From Candidatus Humimonas hydrogenitrophica (GTDB taxonomy: Bacteria > Gemmatimonadota > Gemmatimonadetes > Palauibacterales > Palauibacteraceae), in NCBI GenBank assembly GCA_947581615.1, contig CANPVD010000108.1, positions 1-56,000 on the forward strand: a DNA stretch of 56,000 nt. Direction: 5' to 3'. Numbering within the stretch: the stretch's first letter is position 1; the number at the start of each line of letters is the position of its first letter. The position numbers and the translations under genes are program-made. The notes under the pieces were generated by a model. That model was not told where the DNA came from, did no database searches, and worked only from the letters and a program-made list of their open reading frames with translations. Shown one piece after another: positions 18,262 to 27,162 of this stretch.

Positions 18262-19557
18262 TCACACCGAACGCTCGCGCCAGCGTCCCAGCCGCCAGAT
18301 CGAGGCCACCGAGACGCCACGCGCGGCGGCGGTCAGGCTGATCGTCCACCAGATGCCGGCCAGTCCCAGGGGGCCCGCCAGCCACACGGCCAGGGGCAGC
18401 CGCGCCACCGTCAAGGTGAGCGAGGCCGCCATGGGCAGCAGCGTGTAGCCGGCTCCGGCCATGGCACTCTCCAGCACGATGTCGAGGGCCATGAACAGCT
18501 GAGCGATCGCCACGATCCGAAGATAGCTGGCCCCGGCGTCGAGCACGGCGGGATCGTGCGTAAACAGGCCCACCAGCATCCGCGGCACGAGCACGAAGGC
18601 CACACCCGCCGCGGCCGTGGCCACCATCGCGTGCCGCGCGGCCGAAGCCCCCGAGGCCCGCGCCCGCTCGCCCGCGCCCGCGCCGAGATTCTGTCCCACC
18701 GCCGTTGCGGCCGCAAACCCGAAGCCCACGCAGGCCATGTAGCTCAGCGACTCGATCCGGTGTCCGACCCCGAGCGCGGCGAGGGCGGCCGTGCCGAACC
18801 GGCTGGTGATCCTCGTGAGCAGGATATACACGAACGCGAACACCGCGCCGCCCGCCGCCGTGGGGAGCCCGATCCTGGCCATGGGGAGCCAGGCGCGCGG
18901 GTTGGGTCCTTCGCGGACGACGAGGCCCCGGCGCAGGAGGAGACCATAGCCGACGGCGCAGGCGCCCGCCCGGGTGAGCAGCGTGGCTCCGGCGGCGCCC
19001 GCGATCCCGAGCCGAGGCGCCGGTCCGAGCCCGAGGATGAGCACCGGGTCGAGGAGGAGGTTGAGGGCCACCGCGCCACCCAGCAGATAGAAGGGCGTGC
19101 GCGTGTCCCCGGCGGCGCGGAAGGCCGCGTCCATTACGAAGTACGTGAACACGATGGGAACGCCGGACAGGTAGGTGGACAGGTAGCCCGCCCCCTGCAC
19201 GGTGACCGCCGGGGGCGTCTCCATGAGGCTGAACAGGGAGCGGAGACCGGCCAGTCCGCACAGTCCGACGACCACCGACAGGACGAGCGCCATGAGGGTG
19301 GCCTGGTAGACGGCGGCCGCCGCGCGGAGCGGACGATCCTGGCCGTGCCGCCGGCTGGCCACGGCGGTGAGCCCCGCCGCGGTGAGCTCGGCCAGCGAGA
19401 GCACCATCCACACGGCGAAGCCGCCGGTGGACACGCCGGCCAGAGCGGCCGGACCCAGGCCCCGCCCGACCCAGAAGGTGTCGGTGATGTTGAACAGGGT
19501 CTGGAGGAGCGCGGCCGCCACGGCCGGGCGGGCGAGCCGGCGAATGGCCACGCCCAC
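18262..19557 (-). CDS. MATE-family multidrug/cation efflux transporter
   Basis: About 431 aa with roughly twelve membrane helices and the MATE landmarks LLQTLFNITDTFWVGRGLG near the N terminus and GHRIESLSYMACVGFGFAAATAVGQ in the second half. It exports organic cations by Na+ or H+ antiport. The start is uncertain: the only standard start after the apbC stop is GTG 19557, yet homology seems to begin a few residues earlier (DPTRGP). Translation may be coupled to apbC or begin at a rare codon. No clear ribosome binding site was seen for 19557. Confidence 0.88.
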   Translation of the reverse strand: MGVAIRRLARPAVAAALLQTLFNITDTFWVGRGLGPAALAGVSTGGFAVWMVLSLAELTAAGLTAVASRRHGQDRPLRAAAAVYQATLMALVLSVVVGLCGLAGLRSLFSLMETPPAVTVQGAGYLSTYLSGVPIVFTYFVMDAAFRAAGDTRTPFYLLGGAVALNLLLDPVLILGLGPAPRLGIAGAAGATLLTRAGACAVGYGLLLRRGLVVREGPNPRAWLPMARIGLPTAAGGAVFAFVYILLTRITSRFGTAALAALGVGHRIESLSYMACVGFGFAAATAVGQNLGAGAGERARASGASAARHAMVATAAAGVAFVLVPRMLVGLFTHDPAVLDAGASYLRIVAIAQLFMALDIVLESAMAGAGYTLLPMAASLTLTVARLPLAVWLAGPLGLAGIWWTISLTAAARGVSVASIWRLGRWRERSV

Positions 19558-19622
19558 GGGTCCACGCGTCGGGTCGACCCGAGGTCCCGACGGAGCCGTC
19601 CCGGGAGAGCGCCCCGGGTCGG

Positions 19623-20582
19623 TCAGGAGCCTTCTGCTTCTGCCTCCGCCTCCAGCGCCTCCGCCCTCTCCCGCACCGCCACCGCGACGGCCCGCAGGGC
19701 CACGGCCTCGGGCGCGTCCGGTCGACCGAGCACGGTGGGCAGCCCCCGGTCCCCCTCCTCGCGCACGGCCACCCCGAGCGGAACGGCCCCCAGGAAGGGC
19801 ACGTCGATGCTCGCCGCCAGCCTCTCGCCGCCGCCCGCCCCGAACACGTCGTGTCGGGCGCCGCAGTCCGGGCACACGAACCCGCTCATGTTCTCGACCA
19901 GGCCCAGCACCGGGATCTCGAGCTTCTCGAACATCCGGATCCCCTTGAGGACGCCGCCGACGGCCACGTCCTGGGGGGTGGTCACGAATACGCCGCCGCG
20001 CACCTCGACGAGCTGGACCAGGGAGAGCTGGGCATCGCCGGTGCCGGGAGGAAGGTCCACCACCAGGAAGTCGAGGTCACCCCACCGGACCTGCTGCAGG
20101 AACTGGCGGACGATCCCCATGATGATCGGTCCCCGCCAGATGGCCGGCGTCTCTTCCTCGACCAGGAACCCGATGCTCATGAGCTTGACGCCGTGGGCCT
20201 CGAGCGGGATGACCTGGTCGTCGGCCATACGGGGACGGTCGTGCACACCGAACATGGTCGGGATGTCGGGACCGTAGACGTCCGCGTCCAGCAGCCCGAC
20301 CCGGAGTCCCATGTCCGCCCACGCGGCCGCGAGGTTCGTGGCCACGGTCGACTTCCCGACGCCCCCCTTGCCGGAGCTCACCGCCACGACGTGGCGGACT
20401 CCGGGGAGCGCGGGCGCGTCCCTGGGATGCCGGGACGCCGCGGCACGGTCGGCATCCACGGGCCGCGATCCCGGCGGCGCGCCGTGCGGATCACCGCTGC
20501 GGGCGCCGCTTCCCTGTCCCATCACGGGCAGGGAGCGTCCCTGGCGACCCGATGCGTCGCCCCGATCGGGTCGGTCATCCAC
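19623..20582 (-). CDS. apbC: Mrp/NBP35-family P-loop ATPase, iron-sulfur carrier
   Basis: The 319-aa protein has the deviant Walker A SSGKGGVGKSTVATNL, switch region LLDADVYGPDIPTM, DLPPGTGDAQL and the cluster-binding CPDC. These mark Mrp/ApbC, which transfers [4Fe-4S] clusters to apoproteins. The usual N-terminal MIP18 (DUF59) domain is missing; instead there are about 65 low-complexity polar residues. nfuA, another cluster carrier, is immediately upstream, so the pair probably works in Fe-S delivery. The C terminus is an EAEAEAE-type tail. Confidence 0.93.
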   Translation of the reverse strand: MDDRPDRGDASGRQGRSLPVMGQGSGARSGDPHGAPPGSRPVDADRAAASRHPRDAPALPGVRHVVAVSSGKGGVGKSTVATNLAAAWADMGLRVGLLDADVYGPDIPTMFGVHDRPRMADDQVIPLEAHGVKLMSIGFLVEEETPAIWRGPIIMGIVRQFLQQVRWGDLDFLVVDLPPGTGDAQLSLVQLVEVRGGVFVTTPQDVAVGGVLKGIRMFEKLEIPVLGLVENMSGFVCPDCGARHDVFGAGGGERLAASIDVPFLGAVPLGVAVREEGDRGLPTVLGRPDAPEAVALRAVAVAVRERAEALEAEAEAEGS

Positions 20583-20689
20583 CGGAGCCCCCCGATGGCG
20601 CGGAGGGGCGCACGAGGACGAGGCTCCGTGTTGCGGGGAAGCTCATAAACGGTAGGGTCGCGGCGGTCGGGAAGACGTGGATGGTCGCC

Positions 20690-20947
20690 TCAGATGGCCT
20701 CGACGGAACGCACCTCCGGCACCTGCATGCGCAGACGCTGTTCGATGCCGGCCCGGAGCGTCATCATCGACATGGGGCACGCGTGGCAGGCGCCGACCAT
20801 GCGAAGCTGAACGAGGCCCTGGTCCTCGTCGAAGGCCACGAGCTCGATGTCGCCGCCATCGGAACGGACGGCGGGGCGGATGCCCGCCAGCACGTCCTCG
20901 ATCCGCTCGCGCGGGGTGGCAGCGCCACTCGTTATCGTCTTGGCCAT
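20690..20947 (-). CDS. NifU-like Fe-S scaffold (NfuA C-terminal domain)
   Basis: An 85-aa stand-alone NifU C-terminal domain: RIEDVLAGIRPAVRSDGGDIELV followed by the cluster-binding CHAC in VGACHACPMSMMTL. It binds an Fe-S cluster as a homodimer and passes it on. The ATG at 20947 is chosen over an upstream in-frame ATG (21031) because the extra 28 residues overlap the promoter and lack conserved features. First gene of the nfuA-apbC-MATE-SAM hydrolase run. Confidence 0.9.
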   Translation of the reverse strand: MAKTITSGAATPRERIEDVLAGIRPAVRSDGGDIELVAFDEDQGLVQLRMVGACHACPMSMMTLRAGIEQRLRMQVPEVRSVEAI

Positions 20948-21002
20948 GCTCCCTCGATGCCTCGCGCCCCGTGGTCCGGAGGGTCTCACGGACCCGATCG
21001 TC

Positions 21003-21031
21003 AACCTACCGGGCGTATGAAACCCCGTCAA
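21003..21031 (-). promoter_or_regulatory. Sigma70-like promoter for the nfuA-apbC operon
   Basis: Minus strand TTGACG (21031-21026), 17 bases, TAGGTT (21008-21003). Predicted start near 20996, leader about 50 bases. It lies between the stop of the acylase gene and nfuA. Confidence 0.68.
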
Positions 21032-21076
21032 CGCGGTGGAGTTTCGCCCCCTGCGCGGTTTCGGACACCCTGCCCG

Positions 21077-23608
21077 TCACCCTCCGCGTCGCTCCGGTCG
21101 ATTCCCGCGCTCCCGACCCGGACCCGGGGTCGGAACGAGGCGCAGGCGATGCACGGTGAGCGCACGCAGCGCCTTGCGATCGAGTGGCATCGGAACGAGG
21201 CGCCCGGACCCGTACCAGCGCTTCGCCATGTCTCGGTAGCGCGGACCCAACGGGTTCCCCCCCTCTCCCGTGGGGAGCAGGAACCAGCCCTCCAGGCCGG
21301 CGCTGTCCAGCGTCGCCACGAAGCGCTCGGAGGGACCGAAGCCCCCGGTGTGGGGAGGACGCCAGGAAGCGCTGTCGAGCCCCGACCATCCCCCGGGGGC
21401 GGAGACCCGGATGGTGTGGGGGCCGCCGGGAGCCGAGAAGGGTCCCACGTCGAACCGGAACAGCCGGTCGAGCCAGTCGATGCGGCCCAGTGGATGGGCC
21501 GACCGCTCGAAGTTGAGCTCGCGCCAGGGCCGCAGTCCCGTCGCGGTCACGGCGTCCCTCATGGCGCGACGTTCGAGGCCGACGAGCGTCTCGACCGTGT
21601 CCGTGCGCGCGTCGTCCACCCAGGGGCTGGTCGGATCCGAGAGGGCCACCCGGAGGAAGGCCGTCATCGGGAAGTAGCCGCGCCCCCCGACGCCGGCATA
21701 CTCGTCCCCCGCCACCAGGGCCCGCGTGCGGTACAGCCACGCGTAGAACAGGCCCGCGGCCCGGGAGTCAGGTTCGGCTCGACGATCCCAACGAGTCAGG
21801 AGCGTCGCCGCCGTATCCGCTCCGACGGCGCGTGCCGCCCCCACCGCCTGTCCGAGGAGGAAGTCGGCCAGCAGGCTGTGGGTGTCGCGCTGGAGATCCT
21901 CCATGTCCGTCACGTCCCAGCCATCGGCCGCGGCCAGTCGCTCCGTGATCAGGCGGGCCCGGTACGGATCGTAGTCCCAGCCCAACCGCCCGAACGCCCC
22001 CGGCTCCTGGAGGTTGTTGGCGCTCACCAGGTAGCCGCCGGGAAGCGAGTCATCCCCGCCGGGCGGCCCGAAGGAGGCCGCCGGAAGCGAGTCGGGAGAC
22101 ACGAGCCCCGCCCACGTGTCGCCCATCTCCTCAGAGGAGACGGGGAGGCTCCCGCTCCAACTCGGGCGCCGGGGGACCGCGCCGCCCAGCCGATAGCCCA
22201 CCCGGCCGTCGGCCGACATCCACAGGACGTTCTGGGCGGGGCCGTCATAGCGCCGCACGGCGCTGTCGAACGCGGCCGCCCCCCCGGCGCGGTCCATGGC
22301 CAGGATCCCCGCGAGGCCTCCGGTCGTGTGCGCCGCCGTCCACACGGCCGACAGGGTCTGGCCCACTCCGGGGAGGGCATCGCTGAGCACGGGACCGCGC
22401 ACCGTGCTCCGAACCCTGAGGATCACGGGCGCCGTGCGGCCCCGGACCCACACCGTCTCCGGCCGGACCGCGAAGTCACGCCATCCCTCCGCGGTCCGGT
22501 AGGCGGAACTGTCCGGATCGACCGTCTCCAGCGCGAAATCCATGTCGTCCACCTGGCCGTTGGTGAACCCCCAGGCCACGGAGCGGTCGAAGCCGATCAC
22601 GACGCCGGGGACACCCGGGAGAGACAGGCCGGCGACGTCCAGGCGTCCGCGCTCGGCGTGCAGCCCCACCAGGTACCAGGTCGACGGCGCGCGCAGGGAC
22701 AGATGGGTGTCGTTGGCCAGCATTGGACGACCGGAGGCCGTACGGGCGGCGCCCAGGACCCACGCGTTGGAGGCCGTGAGCGCGGCGCCGCGAGCCAGTC
22801 CCAGAGGGTCGAGCGCTTCGAGGTCCGGCGCGGCTCCGCCGGCATGGTGTCCCGCCGCGGCCGCCGGGCCCCGAGCCTCGGAGGGAAGCCGTCGGGCGCG
22901 GGCCGCCGCCGTGTCCATCCCGCCCTGCCCCGGACGCGCTCGCAGCGTCGTCGGGGCCCACGCGGGCCAGTAGGGCTCGAGCCGCGCGGCCCGGTCCGCC
23001 GGTAGCGACCGGATCGCCCGCCACCGGGCCAGTTCCGCCTGCCAGCCCGACAGATCCAGCGCCATGAGCTTCCCCACGGCCACGGAAGCCCGCGCCGTCC
23101 ATGGCTCGGCCGAAATCCGGAGGAGGACGAACTCCGGGGGCAGGGAACCCTCCCAGCTCTGGATGCGGGCGTTGACCCCCGCCACGTAGGCGTCGAGGTC
23201 GCGGCGCGTCGCGGGATCGAGCTCGGACAGCGCCCGGCCGGCGTCGTCCCACACCCCCAGGGTCCTCATCAGACGATCGGTGGGGAACGCGACCGGTCCG
23301 AACAGCTCCGCCAGCCGGCCGCGGGCCGTCCGGCGCAGCAGCTCCATCTGCCAGAGCCGTTGCGACGCGTGCATCCACCCCTCCGCCCACAGCGCGTCGC
23401 CGTCCGTTCTCGCGGCCACGTGGGGAATCCCGAAGCTGTCGACCCGCACGAGGACCGAGTCGGACAGTCCGGATACTGTCACGGTTCCCGATAGACTCCG
23501 AACGGAGCCGCGCACGCCGAGCCACACGGCGGTGACGGCGCCGCCCGCCACGAGCAGCAGCAGGAGGCAGACGGTGAGGAAGATCTCGCGGGTGGCGCGC
23601 CGGCTCAC
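21077..23608 (-). CDS. Penicillin acylase family (Ntn-hydrolase) protein
   Basis: An 843-aa exported or membrane-anchored precursor of the S45 family. A hydrophobic segment (EIFLTVCLLLLLVAGGAVTA, about 8-28) is followed by the alpha chain with SFGIPHVAARTDGDALWAEGW. The beta chain is predicted to start at Ser280 (in LTASNAWVLG), the nucleophile exposed by self-cleavage; LANDTHLSL and the later YLVSANNLQ (Asn ligand/oxyanion region) fit too. Substrates could be beta-lactams, acyl-homoserine lactones or other N-acyl amides; sequence does not tell. GTG start overlaps the STAS gene stop (GTGA). Confidence 0.9.
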   Translation of the reverse strand: MSRRATREIFLTVCLLLLLVAGGAVTAVWLGVRGSVRSLSGTVTVSGLSDSVLVRVDSFGIPHVAARTDGDALWAEGWMHASQRLWQMELLRRTARGRLAELFGPVAFPTDRLMRTLGVWDDAGRALSELDPATRRDLDAYVAGVNARIQSWEGSLPPEFVLLRISAEPWTARASVAVGKLMALDLSGWQAELARWRAIRSLPADRAARLEPYWPAWAPTTLRARPGQGGMDTAAARARRLPSEARGPAAAAGHHAGGAAPDLEALDPLGLARGAALTASNAWVLGAARTASGRPMLANDTHLSLRAPSTWYLVGLHAERGRLDVAGLSLPGVPGVVIGFDRSVAWGFTNGQVDDMDFALETVDPDSSAYRTAEGWRDFAVRPETVWVRGRTAPVILRVRSTVRGPVLSDALPGVGQTLSAVWTAAHTTGGLAGILAMDRAGGAAAFDSAVRRYDGPAQNVLWMSADGRVGYRLGGAVPRRPSWSGSLPVSSEEMGDTWAGLVSPDSLPAASFGPPGGDDSLPGGYLVSANNLQEPGAFGRLGWDYDPYRARLITERLAAADGWDVTDMEDLQRDTHSLLADFLLGQAVGAARAVGADTAATLLTRWDRRAEPDSRAAGLFYAWLYRTRALVAGDEYAGVGGRGYFPMTAFLRVALSDPTSPWVDDARTDTVETLVGLERRAMRDAVTATGLRPWRELNFERSAHPLGRIDWLDRLFRFDVGPFSAPGGPHTIRVSAPGGWSGLDSASWRPPHTGGFGPSERFVATLDSAGLEGWFLLPTGEGGNPLGPRYRDMAKRWYGSGRLVPMPLDRKALRALTVHRLRLVPTPGPGRERGNRPERRGG

Positions 23609-24189
23609 CGCTGTCCGCCGCCCGCCGTGGCGCTCGCCGCCGCCCTCAGCGACAGGAACTCGCTGGCGAGACGGAGCAGGAGACGACGGGCGTGCAGCTC
23701 CTCGAGCAGACGCCTCGCATCGTCGGTCGTGGCCGCGCAGGAGGGCACCAGCGAGCCGGGCGTCGCCCGCCCGAGACGGCCCACCAGGGCCCAGGGGCGG
23801 CGCAGCCGACGGTCGGCCTCCCCGAGCAGGCAGGGCGTGCCGTCGGCGCGCTCGCCCGTTATGGCGAGGGACCGGCGACGGAGCGCGGACTCGACGGGGT
23901 CGAGGTGGTGCTCTTCCAGGCCGGTAAACAGGTAGAAGCGGAGCGGCGGGCCGGTACACGACAGCGCGGCGTGGGCGAGCTTGGCGACGATCTCGTCCGC
24001 ACAGCTGAAGTCGATGATGGCGACGTTGCGGAAATCCACCAGCGTGAGTACGGGGCCGGGCCGGCCGACCAGCCCCTGCTCGATGCCCATCCGGACGGCC
24101 CGGCCCGTGGGTCGGGTGATGAGGTGGCTGTACAGACAGGCCTCGGAAATCCTCGGGAGCTCGGCCCCGTCGGAGACGCCGTCCCTCAT
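23605..24189 (-). CDS. STAS-like domain protein
   Basis: The 194-aa product contains LTLVDFRNVAIIDFSCADEIVAKL (about residues 47-70), the strand-helix pattern of STAS-like (DUF4325-type) domains, followed by a mixed C-terminal region rich in Arg and Leu. Such domains partner with small HATPase regulators in anti-sigma/anti-anti-sigma switching. It overlaps the HATPase gene upstream and the acylase gene downstream by four bases each, so the three are made together. Assignment rests on pattern and context. Confidence 0.55.
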   Translation of the reverse strand: MRDGVSDGAELPRISEACLYSHLITRPTGRAVRMGIEQGLVGRPGPVLTLVDFRNVAIIDFSCADEIVAKLAHAALSCTGPPLRFYLFTGLEEHHLDPVESALRRRSLAITGERADGTPCLLGEADRRLRRPWALVGRLGRATPGSLVPSCAATTDDARRLLEELHARRLLLRLASEFLSLRAAASATAGGGQR

Positions 24190-25100
24190 GCCGGGACCGG
24201 TGTTTCGATGCGCGCCGGCATCACGATGAGGATCTGCGCACCCGGGAAGGGCACCAGACCCGTCGAGAGCGGTTCGATGTCGTCCCACTCGGGCACGCGG
24301 GCGATCATGGCGTCCCCGCTCCGGATCCGGATCTCGCCGTCCCAGCGGGTCACCTGGCGGCGGATCGCCTGCAGTCCCTGGCCGCGGCCCGGGTCGCGGA
24401 AGCGCGACTCACCGTTCAGGAACGCGGCTTCCAGGGCCGTGGCCGACGACCACCGATCCCCGAACCGACGCGCATGCTCGGCCGCCAGGGAGCCCTCGAA
24501 GCCCTGGCCCACGTCCATGACGGCCAGCACGAGAACGTCACGACCCAGCCTCTCCTTCCAGAAGTACGTCTGGGCGCACACCCAGCCGTCCCCCTCGGCG
24601 TGCTCCAGAATGTTCTGGCACACTTCGGACAGCATCACGCTGAACTGAATCACGGCCGGCTTGGGATAGTGGAGCCGGCGCTCGAGGATCGTCGCCGCGC
24701 GCTCCCTGACCCGCTCCACGACGCGGTGGACGTCCTGGTGGGAGCGGATGGGCGTGAGCTCGAGGAGCGCGTCCGATTCGCCGTGCGAGCGAGTGGACAG
24801 GGACGGCAGGTCGAACACGGCGGCGGCGTTCTGCCAGAAGTCCATGCGCTCCCAGTAACTCCGGACCTCGGAGGCCTCCGGCTCGGACAGGGAGGGAGCC
24901 AGCCCGGTGCGGCCACGAGCCACGTCGCCCACGGCCAGCAAGCCGACGAGGCCATAGGGCGACGTCCAGCGCACGCGGCGGGCGTCGAACAGGATGCGCT
25001 CCGGCTCCCGCTCCCCCGACGTCTGCTCGGCGAGATCCGACACCAGACGCTCGAAGCCTCGCTCGTCCAGCACGGACGGGACCTCGATCACCCGGCTCAT
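24186..25100 (-). CDS. HATPase-domain regulator with N-terminal STAS-like segment
   Basis: This 304-aa protein has an N-terminal region resembling a STAS-like fold (RILFDARRVRWTSPYGLVGL, about 35-54) and a GHKL ATPase domain: N box MLSEVCQNILEHA (156-168), G1 box VMDVGQGF (194-201) and G2-like GRGQGLQAIR (239-247). There is no phospho-accepting His domain, so it resembles an anti-sigma-type kinase or a cytosolic switch protein rather than a sensor kinase. It starts seven bases after the PfkB gene and overlaps the STAS gene. Confidence 0.72.
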   Translation of the reverse strand: MSRVIEVPSVLDERGFERLVSDLAEQTSGEREPERILFDARRVRWTSPYGLVGLLAVGDVARGRTGLAPSLSEPEASEVRSYWERMDFWQNAAAVFDLPSLSTRSHGESDALLELTPIRSHQDVHRVVERVRERAATILERRLHYPKPAVIQFSVMLSEVCQNILEHAEGDGWVCAQTYFWKERLGRDVLVLAVMDVGQGFEGSLAAEHARRFGDRWSSATALEAAFLNGESRFRDPGRGQGLQAIRRQVTRWDGEIRIRSGDAMIARVPEWDDIEPLSTGLVPFPGAQILIVMPARIETPVPA

Positions 25101-25107
25101 CGCCGTC

Positions 25108-26118
25108 TCATGGTTCGCGGCCGTGCAGGATGCCGCGCGGCTCGCGCAGCCGCTCGGCGAGACGCGTCGCTCCACGCAGCTCGGCGTTGCGGCTGGCGAC
25201 GCGGTTCGCGCGGTCGGCCGCGTCCTCGATCGATGCCCCCTCGAGGAGGGCGCAGAAGCACGTCATCCCCCACACGTCTCCACATCCCGTCGGATCGGGC
25301 TCCAGGGCCCTGTCGACCGGGACCCTGCCGCTGCGCACGGCTCCGCGGGTCCGGAGGCTTCCGGGAGGCCCGCGCCGGACCTCCTCCGCCGACACCCAGG
25401 CGGCGCCGCGCTCCCCGAGCGTCACGAACAGGGCGCGGACGCCCTCCCCCACCACCTCGGCCGCCAGCCGCCACGGGTCTCCGCCCCAGTCGGCCGCGAG
25501 GAGCTTCAGCTCGTCCTCGTTGGCCTGCACGTAGTCGAAGCACCGGAGCCAATCGCGCCAGCGCTCGGGCACGCGCGGGCTGCGGGTCCCGTCCGGTCCG
25601 ACCCCGAGCGTCAGGGAATGGATGTCGCCGTACAGCGGTCCTTCGAACGTCTCCCGGAGCCGGCGCGCGCACCGCAGGTCGAGCTCCCAGCCCGCGATGA
25701 AGTTAACGTACAGGGCGTCACACGAGCGGGCGAGGGGCTCGAGCTCGGACCAGCTCCAGCCCGGCACGCCTCCACGGAGCCTCTCGGTGCGTCGGCTACC
25801 GTCCCTGTAGCGCAGCTCCACCCGGTTGTTGGGCTGTGGCACGGTGCGTACGCCGTCCAGCGCGGGCGCCGTACTCAGCCCCGACAGCCATCGGCGGGCG
25901 GCAGGCGCCAGGTCCAGGCCGACCTTGAGGATCGGGAAGAGGCTCCAGCCGGATGGACGCAGCGCCTCGAACGTGGACAGCGCGTAGGCGATGCCGCCCC
26001 ACTCCTCGTGCGGCTCGCTCCGGCCGGCGTCGCGGGCGTGGATCGTGTCCCACACCAGCGTGCCGACCACGCCCAGCCGGTTCACGGGCCCGTGCCCGAA
26101 CCGCGGCGAACGGTCCAC
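25108..26118 (-). CDS. PfkB-family carbohydrate/nucleoside kinase
   Basis: The 336-aa protein shows the ribokinase fold: N-terminal LGVVGTLVWDTIH, GGIAYAL, a central FDYVQANEDELKLL, and the C-terminal PfkB signature DPTGCGDVWGMT with the catalytic Asp and anion hole. Substrate unknown. The GTG at 26118 is the first start; a GTG at 26085 (before NRLGVVG) is equally possible. Placed directly before the HATPase gene, which is unusual and may reflect co-regulation only. Confidence 0.83.
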   Translation of the reverse strand: MDRSPRFGHGPVNRLGVVGTLVWDTIHARDAGRSEPHEEWGGIAYALSTFEALRPSGWSLFPILKVGLDLAPAARRWLSGLSTAPALDGVRTVPQPNNRVELRYRDGSRRTERLRGGVPGWSWSELEPLARSCDALYVNFIAGWELDLRCARRLRETFEGPLYGDIHSLTLGVGPDGTRSPRVPERWRDWLRCFDYVQANEDELKLLAADWGGDPWRLAAEVVGEGVRALFVTLGERGAAWVSAEEVRRGPPGSLRTRGAVRSGRVPVDRALEPDPTGCGDVWGMTCFCALLEGASIEDAADRANRVASRNAELRGATRLAERLREPRGILHGREP

Positions 26119-26166
26119 CGGGGGCGCGTCTCGTCCGACGCGACGAGCGCCCGCCGACCCCGCGGG

Positions 26167-27162
26167 TCAGTCCAGCTCACCGAACCGCTCCACGCGGTAG
26201 GTGGCGGCGGCCCCGATCACGCCCGCCATGTCCCCCAGCTCGCTGGCTACGATCCGGCAGGCGTCCGCGGCCTGGCGGAAGGCCCGGCGGCGTACCTCGC
26301 CCCGGAGCGGCTCGAACAGGTGGTCGCCGGCCCGCGTCACGCCCCCCGAGATCACTACCATGGCCGGGTTGAGGATGTTGATGAGGTTGGCGACGCCCGT
26401 CCCGAGGAAGGCGGCCGTCTCGCGCATGACCTCCTTGGCGTACAGGTCCCCGGCCACGATGGCCTGGTAGACCGTTTCTGCGGTTACGTCCGACAGGTCG
26501 CCGTCGGCCAGCTCGGGGAGCGCGCTGGCCACGCCGCTGCGCAGCCCCTCCACGGCCCGGGCCGCGATCGCGGGTCCCGACGCGTACGCCTCCAGGCAGC
26601 CGTAGTTGCCGCAGTTGCAGCGCCGACCCGTGGGGTCGATGGTCATGTGGCCGACCTCGCCCGCCACGTCCGAGGCTCCGTGGTAGACCCGACCTCCGAG
26701 CACGATGCCGCCGCCGATCCCGGTGCCCAGGGTGAGAGCCAGGAGCGAGTCGACGTCCTTCCCCGCGCCGAGCCAGTACTCCCCCAGCGCGGCGGCGTTG
26801 GCGTCGTTGTCCAGGACGGCGTCCAGTCCTATCTCGTTGGCGATGAGGTCACGGAGGGGGAAGTTGCGCCACCCCAGGTTCGGCGTCTCGATGACGGTCC
26901 CCGAGGCTCGGTCCAGCGGTCCGGGCGAGCCGATCCCTATTCCCACGAATCCGGATTCCGGGATCGAGGCCTCCCGCCTCGCATCGCGCATCGCATCGCG
27001 CATCATCCCGATCATGCGGTCGACGACCGACTTGGCGCCGCGCCCCGGCTCCGTGGGCATGGAGCGCATGCCCAGGATCGGGCCGCCATCGAAGGGCACC
27101 ACGCCCACGTTGATGGACGTGCCACCCAGGTCCACGCCCACGATGTAGCGGTCATCCGCCAT
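26167..27162 (-). CDS. ROK-family glucokinase
   Basis: A 331-aa sugar kinase. The phosphate-binding motif is VGVDLGGTSINVG, the catalytic Asp lies in LDNDANAAALGE, and the ROK zinc motif is CNCGNYGCLEA. GTGIGGGIVLGG follows the family pattern. Glucose phosphorylation is the best guess, though ROK proteins also act on N-acetylated hexosamines or as repressors; no DNA-binding domain is present. GGAGGAGG lies nine bases before the ATG. Overlaps the GT9 gene by 11 bases. Together with pyruvate kinase nearby it supports glycolysis. Confidence 0.92.
   Translation of the reverse strand: MADDRYIVGVDLGGTSINVGVVPFDGGPILGMRSMPTEPGRGAKSVVDRMIGMMRDAMRDARREASIPESGFVGIGIGSPGPLDRASGTVIETPNLGWRNFPLRDLIANEIGLDAVLDNDANAAALGEYWLGAGKDVDSLLALTLGTGIGGGIVLGGRVYHGASDVAGEVGHMTIDPTGRRCNCGNYGCLEAYASGPAIAARAVEGLRSGVASALPELADGDLSDVTAETVYQAIVAGDLYAKEVMRETAAFLGTGVANLINILNPAMVVISGGVTRAGDHLFEPLRGEVRRRAFRQAADACRIVASELGDMAGVIGAAATYRVERFGELD

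Noticed and set aside
20552-23005. An 817-codon plus-strand frame
   Set aside because: Crosses nfuA and the penicillin acylase gene on the other strand, both with catalytic motifs intact.
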